Below, in pieces: positions 45,277 through 55,172 of a stretch of 64,000 bases of DNA. The stretch lies in the NCBI RefSeq assembly GCF_034555935.1, contig NZ_JAYDCJ010000001.1:186001-250000 (forward strand), written 5' to 3'. Source of the stretch: Marinobacter qingdaonensis (GTDB taxonomy: Bacteria > Pseudomonadota > Gammaproteobacteria > Pseudomonadales > Oleiphilaceae). Position numbers and translations under genes: made by a program. Below the pieces are notes generated by a model. It was not told the origin of the DNA, made no database searches, and saw only the letters and a list, made by a program, of their open reading frames with translations. Every line of letters starts with the position of its first letter. Position 1 is the stretch's first letter.

Positions 45277-45657
45277 CTCAAAGCGGGCCCTTCGGCCTTT
45301 GATCTGAATGTCCGCTTTGCGACCAAGCCAAATCTTCGCGTCAGTTAAAAAGGCCCAGATTTGGAACCGAAACAAAAGGTAGTGCAAATAATGACCATTC
45401 CCCGAAATCAAACCGTTGAAGCGCGTAGACCAGCTAACGATTTCCAATTCGAATATTACGATGTGTACAAATCCCCCCCATTTTTCGTCCACATAGTTGA
45501 CGTGCCAACGTGTATGCATATTAATTTTCGAAACTACCTCAACAGCGCCTAAAAATCAGCATCTTAACTAGGATATACACACGGCATGCGGAAACTGTAT
45601 GGCAGCACCCAATGAAATGCACAGATTGGTTTGCGGCCAACCTCCATGGGAGAAAAT
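45277..45657. other. Non-coding right end of the island
   Basis: No convincing gene. It contains the third 19-bp repeat (45306-45324). The short hairpin-like AAAGCGGGCCCTTCGGCCTTTGA (reduced stem GGGCC/GGCC) just after the LysE stop may be its terminator. AT-rich beyond 45330. Confidence 0.55.
45306..45324 (+). repeat. 19-bp repeat, copy 3 of 3
   Basis: GAATGTCCGCTTTGCGACC; differs from the other two copies at one base. Confidence 0.65.
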
Positions 45658-45683
45658 TGACAACATTAGGAATGTGTTCGGAA
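45658..45683 (-). repeat. Island right end, imperfect terminal inverted repeat
   Basis: On the minus strand TTCCGAACA (45683-45675) and TGTTGTCA (45665-45658) match the left end at 327-349. The intervening bases differ and are three longer. The host frame resumes directly at 45684. Confidence 0.75.
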
Positions 45684-45864
45684 AACCGCCGAGGTGACCC
45701 TGGGCGGCGTCGACACCCGGCAGCTATCCTCCAAGACCATGGCGGTGCTGGAGCGCCCGAACCTGTATTTTATCGGCGAAGTGGTGGACGTCACCGGCCA
45801 CCTGGGCGGGCATAACTTTCAATGGGCTTGGGCGTCAGGGGTGGCAGCGGGCAACGACGCCTGA
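45684..45864 (+). pseudogene. yhiN: Interrupted host YhiN-family gene, 3' part
   Basis: From the junction the frame reads TAEVTLGGVDTRQLSSKTMA and ends GHLGGHNFQWAWASGVAAGN-DA with TGA at 45862-45864. It is the missing C-terminus of the gene broken at about 320, with the same GC-rich composition, and matches residues 335-393 of the intact island copy. No start signal is visible, so it is not expected to be translated alone. Confidence 0.92.
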
Positions 45865-45902
45865 TCCAGAGCACGAGTGCAAAGTTGGCGAACTGATCTG
45901 GG

Positions 45903-47774
45903 CTAAGCCAGATGAGTACCTGCTGGGTAATTACTGACCCGGACCGCTCCGGCGTCGCCCACCATGGCCGCCCGATACAGAAAACCCTCACAGGCCTTTG
46001 CCCGCTTCTTGGCGGCACTGGCGGCCTCGGAAAGCTGTTCGGAGGTCCAGCGCCGGCCACCCGGGACATCGAGGATGGCTGCGGCCAGGGACACCAGGGG
46101 AAACCGGGAAACCCGGCCACTGCGGTCTTCCGATTCCACAAATCCGGAGCGCAGCACGGCCTCCGGGTAGAAGCAGCGGGTACTGGCGCAGAACTCGCGC
46201 TGGATCGAGCGCGCCCGGCGCTCAACCTGGTCCGACTCACTGACCACCACAAAGTCATCACCGCCAATGTGGCCGACGAAATCCGTGTCGTCATCAAAGT
46301 GACTGGCCAGCAGATCCGCCAGCAGGGCAATAACCCGGTCCCCGACCTGGTACCCCAACTGGTCGTTCAGGGGCTTGAACAGATTGATGTCAAAGTAGAG
46401 CACCCGGAACGGCTGTTGCGCCGCAGCCCTGGCCACCAACGCCCGTTGGATCGGCACGTTGCCGGGCAGCAGGGTAAGTGGGTTGGCGTACCGGGCTTTC
46501 TCAATCTTGCGTTCGGTGATGCGCTTGAGCAGCGAGCGGGTTGATCCCAGCCCGATGTACGCCCCGCGACGGGTGATGATGAAGTGCTGTTTCAGGTAAT
46601 GCTCGTCGTCATCGATCAGGCGCTGGCTGACCTCCTCCAGCGGCGTGTCGTACTCCACCACCAGGGCGTCGGAACTTAGCATCTGGCTGACCGCCCGCTT
46701 TTCGTAAAGCGCCCGGCCGTAGGGCGTACTGAAGGTTTCCAGCACCCGCCACTTGTGCACCAGGCCCAGCGGGCAGCGGGTGTCGACCACCGGCAGCGCG
46801 AAGGTGCCCGGCTCGTTCTGCAACCGCTCCCAGGCTTCCTGCAGCGTGGCATCGGAGCGGATGGGTTCGATGTAGTGGCACAGGTCACCGGCGGTTTCCC
46901 GGTTTGGCAAGTCGACCCGGCCCTCCGGGGACACCCCCAGCACGTCCAGGCTGGCGGTGGTGATGGCCTTGGGCCGGCCGAACAGGAAGCCCTGCACCAG
47001 CTCGATCCCCATGCCCGACACCACGTTCAGCTCGGCCTCGGTCTCCACCCCTTCGGCAATCAGGCTGCAACCCAGGCGGCTGGCCAAATCCACCACCGAA
47101 CGCAGGAACTCCCGTTTCACCAGATCGTCCTGGATGTCGCGGATGAAGTGACGGTCGATCTTGACGAAATCGGGTTTCAGCTCGGACCAGAGTTTCAGCC
47201 CGGAGTAACCGCTGCCCAGGTCATCAATGGCAATGAGAAAGCCCCGCGCCCGGAGCCAGGCCAGGGTCTTGAGCAGTTCCAGGGGATCGGCGGTGGGGTA
47301 CCGCTCCGACAGTTCGATGACGATGTCCGATGCCTGCAGTCCATTCAGGCGCAACAGCTCGTCCAACTGATGGGCATCAAACTGACCGGGCATGAGCTTG
47401 GCCGGGCTGATGTTCAGGAACAGTTTCTGGGGCGAGCCCTGCCCCGACCAGTTGCGGGCCGCAGTGCGAAAACAGAGTGTCTCCAGCTCCATGGTCAGGC
47501 CACAGCGCTCGGCGGTCTCGAACAGGATGTTGGCCGCATGCAGACTGCTGTCGGAAGGCCCACGGCTGAGTGCTTCATAGCCGAACACTTCCTGCTCGCC
47601 GATGTTCACGATCGGCTGAAAAAGAGTGGTAATGCTTTCTTCAGACAGTAGGGACAGCAATTCCTGGCTGAGACTATCCTGCACCTCGGTTCCCCATGAT
47701 TGGACAATGGGCCGTGCGGCAGCCTTGTAAACGGGTCCTTCCGAAGTCCACCCGGCCGACGGATCTACTGGCAC
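45903..47774 (-). CDS. EAL-CBS-GGDEF cyclic-di-GMP signalling protein
   Basis: A 623-residue cytoplasmic protein. The EAL domain (about 35-285) is complete: YEALSRG, LFLNISPAKL, DDLGSGYSGLKLW, KIDRHFI, AEGVETEAE, QGFLFGRP. A CBS pair (about 300-425) follows. The C-terminal GGDEF domain (about 435-600) has GHIGGDDFVVV, a GGDDF variant of the catalytic loop. Probably a c-di-GMP phosphodiesterase, with the GGDEF part either sensory or weakly active. The GTG start is the first clear one. It faces the broken yhiN gene. Confidence 0.88.
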   Translation of the reverse strand: MPVDPSAGWTSEGPVYKAAARPIVQSWGTEVQDSLSQELLSLLSEESITTLFQPIVNIGEQEVFGYEALSRGPSDSSLHAANILFETAERCGLTMELETLCFRTAARNWSGQGSPQKLFLNISPAKLMPGQFDAHQLDELLRLNGLQASDIVIELSERYPTADPLELLKTLAWLRARGFLIAIDDLGSGYSGLKLWSELKPDFVKIDRHFIRDIQDDLVKREFLRSVVDLASRLGCSLIAEGVETEAELNVVSGMGIELVQGFLFGRPKAITTASLDVLGVSPEGRVDLPNRETAGDLCHYIEPIRSDATLQEAWERLQNEPGTFALPVVDTRCPLGLVHKWRVLETFSTPYGRALYEKRAVSQMLSSDALVVEYDTPLEEVSQRLIDDDEHYLKQHFIITRRGAYIGLGSTRSLLKRITERKIEKARYANPLTLLPGNVPIQRALVARAAAQQPFRVLYFDINLFKPLNDQLGYQVGDRVIALLADLLASHFDDDTDFVGHIGGDDFVVVSESDQVERRARSIQREFCASTRCFYPEAVLRSGFVESEDRSGRVSRFPLVSLAAAILDVPGGRRWTSEQLSEAASAAKKRAKACEGFLYRAAMVGDAGAVRVSNYPAGTHLA

Positions 47775-47897
47775 ACCTCCCTGGCTGCCAACAACAAAAC
47801 GTGCAGCGAAGCATGCCCAAGAAATGTGACAGTTATGTGTACCTGTCGACAGAGCACGGGGGTAACACCGCGACAGGCCGGGGAAAGTTCGGCGGGA

Positions 47898-48851
47898 TCA
47901 GGGCTGGTAGGTCAGTCGTTCCAGCGAGGCCCCATCCCCGGACAGCAGCCGATGCTGGCGATTCCATTCCCGCTGGAACTCGTCGCTGACCTCGTCGCCG
48001 GGGTCCACCCCACGGCGGGCGTCGGTCATGGCCTGGTCGAGTCGGGCACGGCGCTCGCCCACGCTCTGACCGGCCTTGAGGTTGTCCAAGAGATCAAGCC
48101 AGGGGCGGGACTGGCCGGGCCCGGCCTGTTCGATCCGAGTCCGATAATCGGCCTGATGGGGACCGGACACCAGGGCGTAGTCGTACAGCATTTCGGCCGC
48201 GGAAAACATCAGATCCGGCTCACAGGGGCCTTCAAGGTATCGCACCATGGCCCGCTCCAGCTGCGCGTGAAGGTCGCGCGAGCCGAGGCGACCGTAGGCA
48301 TCAACAATCACCTCCGGCATAGTGCACAGGAAGTAGTTGCCGGCGTAGAAGGCACTGGTCTCGCCGTCGACGGCCACGTAGGGGCGCTCCGGCAGGTGGG
48401 AGCGATCAAGGAACCGCTGGTAGAGTTCGGCCGCCAGGCCATACAGTGGTTCCACCTCACCGGGGCTGAGGTCACCGCGCACCACCCCTTCGGCCAGATC
48501 CGAGAGCCTGTTGAAGTAGGTGCCCCAGAGCGGGAATTCGTCGTCCGTGGCCGGTCCGGCCTGAACCAGATCCCGGAAGTGCTCGCCCAGGGTCTGCAGC
48601 GATTTCGTCCGGCGGGCGTCCGCGACCCCGGCATCGGTGGAGGATGCGGCCAGCATGCGGTCCACCTGCTCGAGCTGACGCCGGTATTCCGGCGTGATGC
48701 TGGCGCCGCCGCGGCTCGTCTCCCCACTCGCGGGCTGCGCCGGGACCTGCACCAGCGACTGACAGCCCGCCATCAACACGGACAGCAGGAGGACGGTCGC
48801 GACCGAGCGCCAACCCTCAGAAATTCGGCTTGAACGGGTCAGCGTTGGCAT
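47898..48851 (-). CDS. Predicted lipoprotein, unknown
   Basis: A 317-residue protein with a lipobox LLSVLMAGC (Cys about residue 30), then a mostly helical mature region with Glu/Arg-rich stretches (YRRQLEQVDRMLAASSTDAG, QAMTDARRGVDPGDEVSDEF). It overlaps the end of pilU by 35 bases, so it is probably co-transcribed and translationally coupled with it. A role near type IV pili is possible from position alone. Confidence 0.75.
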   Translation of the reverse strand: MPTLTRSSRISEGWRSVATVLLLSVLMAGCQSLVQVPAQPASGETSRGGASITPEYRRQLEQVDRMLAASSTDAGVADARRTKSLQTLGEHFRDLVQAGPATDDEFPLWGTYFNRLSDLAEGVVRGDLSPGEVEPLYGLAAELYQRFLDRSHLPERPYVAVDGETSAFYAGNYFLCTMPEVIVDAYGRLGSRDLHAQLERAMVRYLEGPCEPDLMFSAAEMLYDYALVSGPHQADYRTRIEQAGPGQSRPWLDLLDNLKAGQSVGERRARLDQAMTDARRGVDPGDEVSDEFQREWNRQHRLLSGDGASLERLTYQP

Positions 48852-50013
48852 CCTCGTCCTCTTCTTCGATCTCTTCCAGGGTCAGCTCACCGATCGAGGA
48901 CGCCGGTTTGGCCGCGGCGGCGCTTTCCTGCTCGGCCGAGACGCCCTCGCCCTGCGCGAGCTTGATCCGCAACCTCAGGTTGTTCGGGGAGTCGGCATTG
49001 GCTATCGCGTCCTCGAAGGTAACGCGACCTGCTTCGTAGAGTTTGAACAGGGCGCCGTCGAAGGTCTGCATGCCCAGGTTTTCCGACTTCTCCATGATCT
49101 CCTTGATCTCCGGCAGCCGGTTTTTGAGGATCAGTTCCTGCACGGTCTTGGTACCCAGCAGGACCTCGACCGCGGCACAGCGCTTGCCATCGGCGGTCGG
49201 CACCAGACGCTGGGAAACAAAGCCCCGGATGTTCTGGGCCAGGCTCATCAGCAGCGCCGGCCGCTTCTCGTCCGGGAACAGGTTGATGATGCGCTCGAGC
49301 GCCTGGTTGGCGTTGTTGGCGTGGAGTGTCGAAATCGCCAGGTGCCCGGTTTCGGAGAACTCCAGGGCATGCTCCATGGTCTCCCGGTCCCGGATCTCGC
49401 CGATCAGAATCACATCAGGGGCCTGACGCAGGGTGTTCTTGAGCGCGTTCTTGAAGCTCCGGGTGTCGACCCCGACCTCGCGCTGGTTCACGATGGACTT
49501 CTTGTGCCGGTGCACAAACTCCACCGGGTCTTCGATGGTGATGATGTGACCACCGACGTTGCTGTTGCGATAATCGATCAGCGCCGCCAACGAGGTGGAC
49601 TTACCCGAGCCCGTGCCGCCCACGAACAGCACCAGCCCGCGCTTGTTCATGATCAGTTCCTTGAGAACCGGCGGCAGCCCCAGGTCATCGAATTTGGGGA
49701 TCTCGGTGTTGATGTTTCGGGCGACGATGGCCGCCTCGTTGCGCTGCTTGAAGATGTTGACCCGAAACCGGCCGACTCCGGGCAGGGAAATGGCGAGGTT
49801 CATCTCCAGTTCGGTGTTGAAGATTTCCCTCTGTTCATCGTCCATGATGCTGTTGGCAATCGACTCCACCTCCCCCGATTTCAGCACCTCCCGAGAAAGG
49901 GGCTTCAATACACCCTGAAACTTCGCACAGGGCGGCGCCCCGGTGCTCAGATACAGGTCGGAACCGTCGTTCTTCGCCAGGACATTGAGGTACTTGTTGA
50001 TTACTGCCGTCAC
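48817..50013 (-). CDS. pilU: Type IV pilus retraction-associated ATPase PilU
   Basis: A 398-residue hexameric ATPase of the PilT/PilU family: VLFVGGTGSGKSTSLAALID (Walker A), IITIEDPVEFVHRHKKSIVN (Asp box), VILIGEIRDRETMEHALEF (Walker B) and HLAISTLHANNANQAL (His box). The long acidic C-terminal extension (LTLEEIEEEDEDANADPFKP) separates it from PilT. GTG start with AGGAG 8 bases upstream. PilT, usually just upstream, is not adjacent here. Confidence 0.9.
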   Translation of the reverse strand: MTAVINKYLNVLAKNDGSDLYLSTGAPPCAKFQGVLKPLSREVLKSGEVESIANSIMDDEQREIFNTELEMNLAISLPGVGRFRVNIFKQRNEAAIVARNINTEIPKFDDLGLPPVLKELIMNKRGLVLFVGGTGSGKSTSLAALIDYRNSNVGGHIITIEDPVEFVHRHKKSIVNQREVGVDTRSFKNALKNTLRQAPDVILIGEIRDRETMEHALEFSETGHLAISTLHANNANQALERIINLFPDEKRPALLMSLAQNIRGFVSQRLVPTADGKRCAAVEVLLGTKTVQELILKNRLPEIKEIMEKSENLGMQTFDGALFKLYEAGRVTFEDAIANADSPNNLRLRIKLAQGEGVSAEQESAAAAKPASSIGELTLEEIEEEDEDANADPFKPNF

Positions 50014-50140
50014 GGGGCGCTCTCCTTGTCGGGCCTATGGGGACCTTTTTTGATCCCGACAGTGTAGCCGCTCGGACTGGCTTGTCTCCATAACCGTTTG
50101 CGCCACTCGGGCACGAGCTGAGGCAGCCTCGTGCCTGCCG

Positions 50141-50896
50141 TTACCCGACCTGGCCGGAGAGCAGACGCCCGGCGTTGGGCACGTAGGGTTTCAGATCCAG
50201 TGCCTTCAGGATCTGATAGGTGGTGCAGGTGGCCGCCGACACCACGGGCAACCCCAGCGCATCCTCAACGGGCTGAATGGCGGCCAGGGACGGCATCTGC
50301 ACGCAGGCGGACAGGACCACCGCGTCGGCGTCGGCAGTATTCAGGCGCTGGACGATCTCCTTCAGCAGTGCCGGATCCCTTCGGCCAACCTCCAGGTTGT
50401 CGGGGATTTCCAGGGCAATGCTGTCGACCACCTCCAGCCCCTCCGCTTCGATGTAGTCCACCACCATCTGGGTCAGCGGCTTCATGTAAGGCGTGATGAT
50501 GGCGACCCGCTTGGCGCCCAGGAGTTTCAACCCTTCCGTTAGCGCTCCGGCGCTGCTGACGATCGGTGTCGGCTGGCCATTGTCACGGGTAACCCCGTGC
50601 AGTCGGGCCTGGGACTCCCGGTGGTACCCTGCCCCCCGGCTCATGATCGCCACCAGGCAGGCGTAACCCATCACGTCCACCGCCGCGTCCGACAACTCCA
50701 GCGCGCAACGGTCGGATTCGTCGTCCATCGCCGCCAGTTCTTCCCGGGTTACCTTTTTCATTCGCATCCGGCTGGAATGGAAGGTGAAGCGCTCGGGCTC
50801 CACCGCCTCCCTGGCCCGCAACATCGCCGGAATCTCCGTCTCCATGGTGGTATTGGAACTCGGCACAATCTGGCCGATTCGAAAACTTCTCGCCAT
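50141..50896 (-). CDS. Maleate cis-trans isomerase (Asp/Glu racemase superfamily)
   Basis: A 251-residue protein with strong similarity of motifs to NicE/MaiA maleate isomerases: RIGQIVPSSNTTMETEIPAM at the start, catalytic Cys in MGYACLVAIMS and VLSACVQMPSL, and the tail VPNAGRLLSG. It converts maleate to fumarate. It is the last gene of a malonate utilisation operon, which is an unusual partner. ATG 50896 is preferred because GGAG is 9 bases upstream. Confidence 0.85.
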   Translation of the reverse strand: MARSFRIGQIVPSSNTTMETEIPAMLRAREAVEPERFTFHSSRMRMKKVTREELAAMDDESDRCALELSDAAVDVMGYACLVAIMSRGAGYHRESQARLHGVTRDNGQPTPIVSSAGALTEGLKLLGAKRVAIITPYMKPLTQMVVDYIEAEGLEVVDSIALEIPDNLEVGRRDPALLKEIVQRLNTADADAVVLSACVQMPSLAAIQPVEDALGLPVVSAATCTTYQILKALDLKPYVPNAGRLLSGQVG

Positions 50897-50922
50897 GCTC
50901 ATAGTCTCCGCTCGCAGGCGCC

Positions 50923-52452
50923 TCAGGCGCCCGCATAGATGTCTTTGTACTCGTCACGCAGCTGCTTCTTCTGGACCTTGCCCATGGTGTTTCGCGGCAG
51001 CGCCTCCACGAAGAAGACCCGTTTGGGCTGCTTGTACTTGGCAAGGTGGTCCGCCAGCGACTTGACGACGTCGCCCTCCTCCAGGGTTTTACCCGGCTGG
51101 AGCACCACCACGGCGGTAACACCCTCGCCGAAATCTGGGTGCGGGACCCCAATGACCGCCGATTCCAATACCTCCGGCATCTCGTCGATCGCCTGTTCGA
51201 CTTCCTTCGGATAGACGTTGAAGCCGCCGGAAATCACCAGGTCCTTGTCGCGCCCGACGATCTGGACATAACCGCGGTCATCAACCAGCGCCAGATCCCC
51301 GGTGACAAAGAAGCCGTCCTCAAGCAGCTCGGCCTTGGTCTTTTCCGGCATGCGCCAGTAGCCTTTGAACACGTTGGGGCCGCGGACCTCAAGCATGCCG
51401 ATTTCACCCTGGGGCAAGGACTCGTGGGTGGTCGACTCGGGGTCCGTGATGCGAATTTCCACGCCCGGCAGCGGCATGCCCACCGTGCCCGCGATGCGAT
51501 CGCCGTCGTAGGGGTTGGAGGTGTTCATGTTGGTTTCGGTCATGCCATAGCGCTCGAGAATGGCGTGCCCGGTACGCTGTTCGAACTGCTGGTGAGTCTC
51601 CGCGGTCAGCGGTGCGGAGCCAGAGGTAAACAGGCGCATGTTGGCGGTCAGTTCGGGGGTCAGCCGGTCGTCCTGCAGCAGCCGGGTGTAGAAGGTCGGT
51701 ACGCCCATCAGCGAGGTGCCCTGGGGCATGGCGGCGATGATGGTGTCGACGTCAAACTTGGCCATGAAATACAGGCTGGCGCCGGCCATCAAAATCACGT
51801 TGCAGGCCACGAACAACCCGTGGGTATGGAAAATCGGCAGCGCGTGAATCAAACGGTCCTTTTCGGTGAAGCGCCAGGCTTCGACCAGACTCTTGCAGTT
51901 GGACCCCAGGTTCTTGTGGGTCAACATCGCGCCCTTGGAGCGTCCGGTGGTACCGGAGGTGTACAGAATCGCGGCCAGATCGTCCTCATCGCGCTGCTCG
52001 ATCCCGGTGTAAGCGTCGGCGGCTGCCACCGCGTCCATCAAGGAGCCGTCGGCGTTGGTGCCCAGCGTCTGCACCTGCGGGCACCCGGTCTTCTCGGCGA
52101 TCGCCTTGGCCGCCTCCAGCGCCGCCGGCTGGCAGACGAACAGTGCGGGCTCGGCATCGCCCAGGAAATAGCCGATTTCGTCCGCGGTGTACCCGGTGTT
52201 CAGAGGCAGGTAAACGCCGCCCACACGCAAGGTGGCCAGGTACAGAAGAATCGCCTCCGGGCTCTTGTCGACCTGCACCGCCACCCGATCGCCCGGTGCA
52301 ACCCCCAGGGCTTTGAGGGCGCCCGCCATGCGCTCGGTTTTCGCCAGCGCCTGAGCGTGCGAGTACTCGGCACCCTCGGGAGTGGTGATGAAATTCGCCG
52401 TGCCCCGTGCCTGCATTTTGCTCGCGAAGGTATCAAACAGGTTGTGGTTCAT
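50923..52452 (-). CDS. matB: Malonyl-CoA synthetase MatB
   Basis: A 509-residue acyl-CoA synthetase of the ANL superfamily. AILYTSGTTGRSKGAMLTHK is the P-loop core, ERYGMTETNMNTSNPYDG the substrate region typical of MatB, GDLALVDDRGYVQIVGRDKD the hinge, and PRNTMGKVQKKQLR the C-terminal catalytic Lys. It makes malonyl-CoA from malonate, CoA and ATP. It is 2 bases after the decarboxylase gene. Confidence 0.92.
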   Translation of the reverse strand: MNHNLFDTFASKMQARGTANFITTPEGAEYSHAQALAKTERMAGALKALGVAPGDRVAVQVDKSPEAILLYLATLRVGGVYLPLNTGYTADEIGYFLGDAEPALFVCQPAALEAAKAIAEKTGCPQVQTLGTNADGSLMDAVAAADAYTGIEQRDEDDLAAILYTSGTTGRSKGAMLTHKNLGSNCKSLVEAWRFTEKDRLIHALPIFHTHGLFVACNVILMAGASLYFMAKFDVDTIIAAMPQGTSLMGVPTFYTRLLQDDRLTPELTANMRLFTSGSAPLTAETHQQFEQRTGHAILERYGMTETNMNTSNPYDGDRIAGTVGMPLPGVEIRITDPESTTHESLPQGEIGMLEVRGPNVFKGYWRMPEKTKAELLEDGFFVTGDLALVDDRGYVQIVGRDKDLVISGGFNVYPKEVEQAIDEMPEVLESAVIGVPHPDFGEGVTAVVVLQPGKTLEEGDVVKSLADHLAKYKQPKRVFFVEALPRNTMGKVQKKQLRDEYKDIYAGA

Positions 52453-52454
52453 CT

Positions 52455-53810
52455 TTACAGTTCTCCTTGAAACAGTTTTCTGCCCAGCTTGCTCAACTCG
52501 CGCACACTTGGGGAGCAGACGATTTCACCGTTGGTCGTGTATTTCTCGTTGTTTTTCTCAATATTTTCAATTACGTATAAATAATTCACCATTAAGCCGG
52601 CGGACTGTTTCATACCGCTCTCCGACACATCCCCGAGCCAGTTGATGCGGTGCAGCTCGGCACCGTTGCCCAGGTGGAAGCGGGCGACGGGGTTCAGCGG
52701 CAGGTTCTCGCCGTTTTTCTCTTTCAGGAGGTAACGGGCCGCCAGCGGCCGGACCACTTCGTTGAGCCGATCCGCCAGCTCCGGGTTGGCCGGCCAGTCG
52801 GGGTTGTCGAGCAGTGCCAGGGTTTCCTGCGCCTCGGGCGTCAGCAGTCCCGAATCGGGGTGGTAGGTTTTCTCCAGCCAACTGCGGAACATGGGCAGCG
52901 GGGACAAAGTGACAAAGTTCTTCAGATTGGGGAGTTCCTGTTTCAGCTCCTGCACCACCTGCTTGATCAGGAAATTGCCGAAGGAAATGCCCCGCAGCCC
53001 GACCTGGCAGTTGCTGATTCCGAAGAACGCCGCCGAGTCGGCCAGCTCCGGCGCATCAATGTCGAAATGATCGTGGGCAAGGATCGGCTGGATTCGGTTG
53101 GGGATGCCCTTGGTCAGCGCCACCTCCACGAAGATCAGCGGCTCGTCGCCGATCGCCGGGTGGAAAAACCCGAAACAGCGGCGGTCGCGGTTGTCCAGTC
53201 GGCGACGCAGATCGTCCCAACCCTGGATCTTGTGCACCGCTTCGTAGCGAATGATCTTTTCCAGGATGGAGGCCGGCGTGGTCCAGTCGATTCGCTTCAG
53301 CACCAGGAAGCCCCGGTTGAACCAGGAGGCGAACAGGTGGACAAAATCGGCGTTGATCGAGTCGAAATCCTTGTGCCCCTTCATCAGCGCCAGGAAATCC
53401 TGGCGCATCTTGACCAGCTCGTAGGTCGCCCCCTGCGCCAGGTTCAGTCGGCGCAGCACCTCCTGGCGAAGCGGCTCACTCACCTCGAACAGCGCCGCCA
53501 GATGCTTGTTGGAGCGATCACTCTTGTAGACCCGGTAGGCGGCATCGATCTTGTCGGGATCGGCTGCGAAGTTCTTGGCGAGTGCATCAAAGAAGGCTTT
53601 TTTGTCCTCCTCTCCCAACGACTGGTAGATATCCAGCGCCCGGCTGGCCAGCACGATACTGGCGGCCTCGCCATCGCTGTGGAGCAGCTCCTCGCAGGCG
53701 GCCTCCAGGTCAGCGTGGGTGTAGCTGACCTTCCTGGCGCCAAACTTCCGTTGCAGGGCATCACGCTGGGTAATGCTGCTGAACAGCTCCTGCAGAAAAC
53801 TCATATTCAT
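52455..53810 (-). CDS. Malonyl-CoA decarboxylase (MatA/MLYCD type)
   Basis: A 451-residue enzyme that decarboxylates malonyl-CoA to acetyl-CoA. Signature segments are FFGISNCQVGLRGISFGNFL, VTLSPLPMFRSWLEKTY and FHLGNGAELHRINWLGDVSE. N-terminal helical bundle (about 1-150), then GNAT-like catalytic domain. GAGG sits 8 bases before ATG. It acts after MatB in the same operon. Confidence 0.92.
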   Translation of the reverse strand: MNMSFLQELFSSITQRDALQRKFGARKVSYTHADLEAACEELLHSDGEAASIVLASRALDIYQSLGEEDKKAFFDALAKNFAADPDKIDAAYRVYKSDRSNKHLAALFEVSEPLRQEVLRRLNLAQGATYELVKMRQDFLALMKGHKDFDSINADFVHLFASWFNRGFLVLKRIDWTTPASILEKIIRYEAVHKIQGWDDLRRRLDNRDRRCFGFFHPAIGDEPLIFVEVALTKGIPNRIQPILAHDHFDIDAPELADSAAFFGISNCQVGLRGISFGNFLIKQVVQELKQELPNLKNFVTLSPLPMFRSWLEKTYHPDSGLLTPEAQETLALLDNPDWPANPELADRLNEVVRPLAARYLLKEKNGENLPLNPVARFHLGNGAELHRINWLGDVSESGMKQSAGLMVNYLYVIENIEKNNEKYTTNGEIVCSPSVRELSKLGRKLFQGEL

Positions 53811-53832
53811 AGTGCGAACCTCTGTGTTGGCC

Positions 53833-55170
53833 TCAGGAACCAGTACCCATGATCAGGTCCGGCAGCCACAGGGCGATTTCCGGGAAGAAGCAGAGCAGGA
53901 CGATGCCGAGAATCATGCACAGGGCATACGGCAGGCTGCCCACCAGGATGTCCCTCAACGCGATGTCGGGGGCGATGCCCTTGATGATGAACAGGTTCAG
54001 ACCCACCGGCGGCGTGATCAGACCGATCTCCAGGTTGATGGTCAGAATCACCGCGAACCAGTAGGGGTCGAAGTCGGCCGCCACGATGATCGGCAACAGG
54101 ATCGGGGCCGCCATCACGATCACGGCCACCGGCGGCAGGAAGAAGCCGGCCACCAGCAGGAAGATGTTGATGACCCCCATCAGCACCCAGCGATTCACTT
54201 CCATGTCGGCGATGGCGCCGGCCACGGTCTGGGTAATGAACAGCGAGGACAGTGCGAAAGCGAAAATCTCCGCGGTGGCGATGATCAGCATGATCATGAC
54301 GCTTTCGCGCAGCGCGTCCCGCATGATGTTGGCGATCGGTTTCGTCTGCCACATGCGGTAGACCACAATGGCCAGGGCCAGGCACAGGAAGGCGCCCACA
54401 CCGGCCGCTTCCGAGGGCGTGGCCACGCCGCCATAGAGCGCGAACAGAATGCCCAGCACCACCAGGAGGAACGGCAGCACCCGAATCAGGGCCTTGACGT
54501 TACCCTCCACGTTTTCCTTGATCTGGGCCGCCGCCTGCGCGACCGGGTTCGGGCTGTTGTAGCCACCGGCCAGCTTGCAAGCGAGCAAGGTCCAGACCAT
54601 GAACAGGCCGGCGAGCATCAAACCCGGCAAGGCGCCGGCAATGAACAGGCGACCGATGGAGGTTTCCGTGGAAATCCCGTACACGATCATGGTGACCGAC
54701 GGCGGGATCAGGATGCCCAGGGTGCCCCCGGCCGCAATACAGCCGGCAGCCACGCCATCGGGGTAGCCGCGCTTACGCATTTCCGGGATACCCAGCTTAC
54801 CGATGGCGGCACTGGTTGCCGGCGAGGACCCGGACAGGGCGGCGAAAATCGAGCAGGCGGCGATGTTGGAAATGGCCAGGCCTCCCGGCAGCCTGCCCAT
54901 CCAGATATCCAGCGACCGGTACAGGTCCCGGCCGGTGGGAGAGGACGCCACCGCAGCCCCCATTAGAATGAACATGGGAATCGCCACGAAACCAAAGGAC
55001 GACACGTGGCCGAAGAAGGTTTCGCCAAAGAACGTCAGCTCCCCCATGCCCTGATCCAGGACCAGGGCGCCCAGGGAAACGGCGCCAAGCGCGAACGCGA
55101 TGGGGGTGCCAATGGCCATCAGCACCAGCAGGACAATAACGACGAGAATACCGCTTGTGACCGGATCCAT
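53833..55170 (-). CDS. TRAP transporter large permease (DctM) for malonate/dicarboxylate
   Basis: A 445-residue membrane protein with about 12 helices of the DctM family: GMGELTFFGETFFGHVSSFG, GSSPATSAAIGKLGIPEMRK (typical DctM loop), and ITPPVGLNLFIIKGIAPDIA near the C-terminus. It uses the Na+/H+ gradient to import the ligand carried by the DctP protein. It is 2 bases after the small permease gene. Confidence 0.9.
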   Translation of the reverse strand: MDPVTSGILVVIVLLVLMAIGTPIAFALGAVSLGALVLDQGMGELTFFGETFFGHVSSFGFVAIPMFILMGAAVASSPTGRDLYRSLDIWMGRLPGGLAISNIAACSIFAALSGSSPATSAAIGKLGIPEMRKRGYPDGVAAGCIAAGGTLGILIPPSVTMIVYGISTETSIGRLFIAGALPGLMLAGLFMVWTLLACKLAGGYNSPNPVAQAAAQIKENVEGNVKALIRVLPFLLVVLGILFALYGGVATPSEAAGVGAFLCLALAIVVYRMWQTKPIANIMRDALRESVMIMLIIATAEIFAFALSSLFITQTVAGAIADMEVNRWVLMGVINIFLLVAGFFLPPVAVIVMAAPILLPIIVAADFDPYWFAVILTINLEIGLITPPVGLNLFIIKGIAPDIALRDILVGSLPYALCMILGIVLLCFFPEIALWLPDLIMGTGS

Positions 55171-55172
55171 GA

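Noticed and set aside
45391..45552. Short frame near the right end of the island
   Set aside because: No ribosome-binding site, no recognisable motif, and composition like the surrounding non-coding DNA.
51046..52470. 474-codon open frame opposite matB
   Set aside because: Antisense shadow of a convincing malonyl-CoA synthetase gene.
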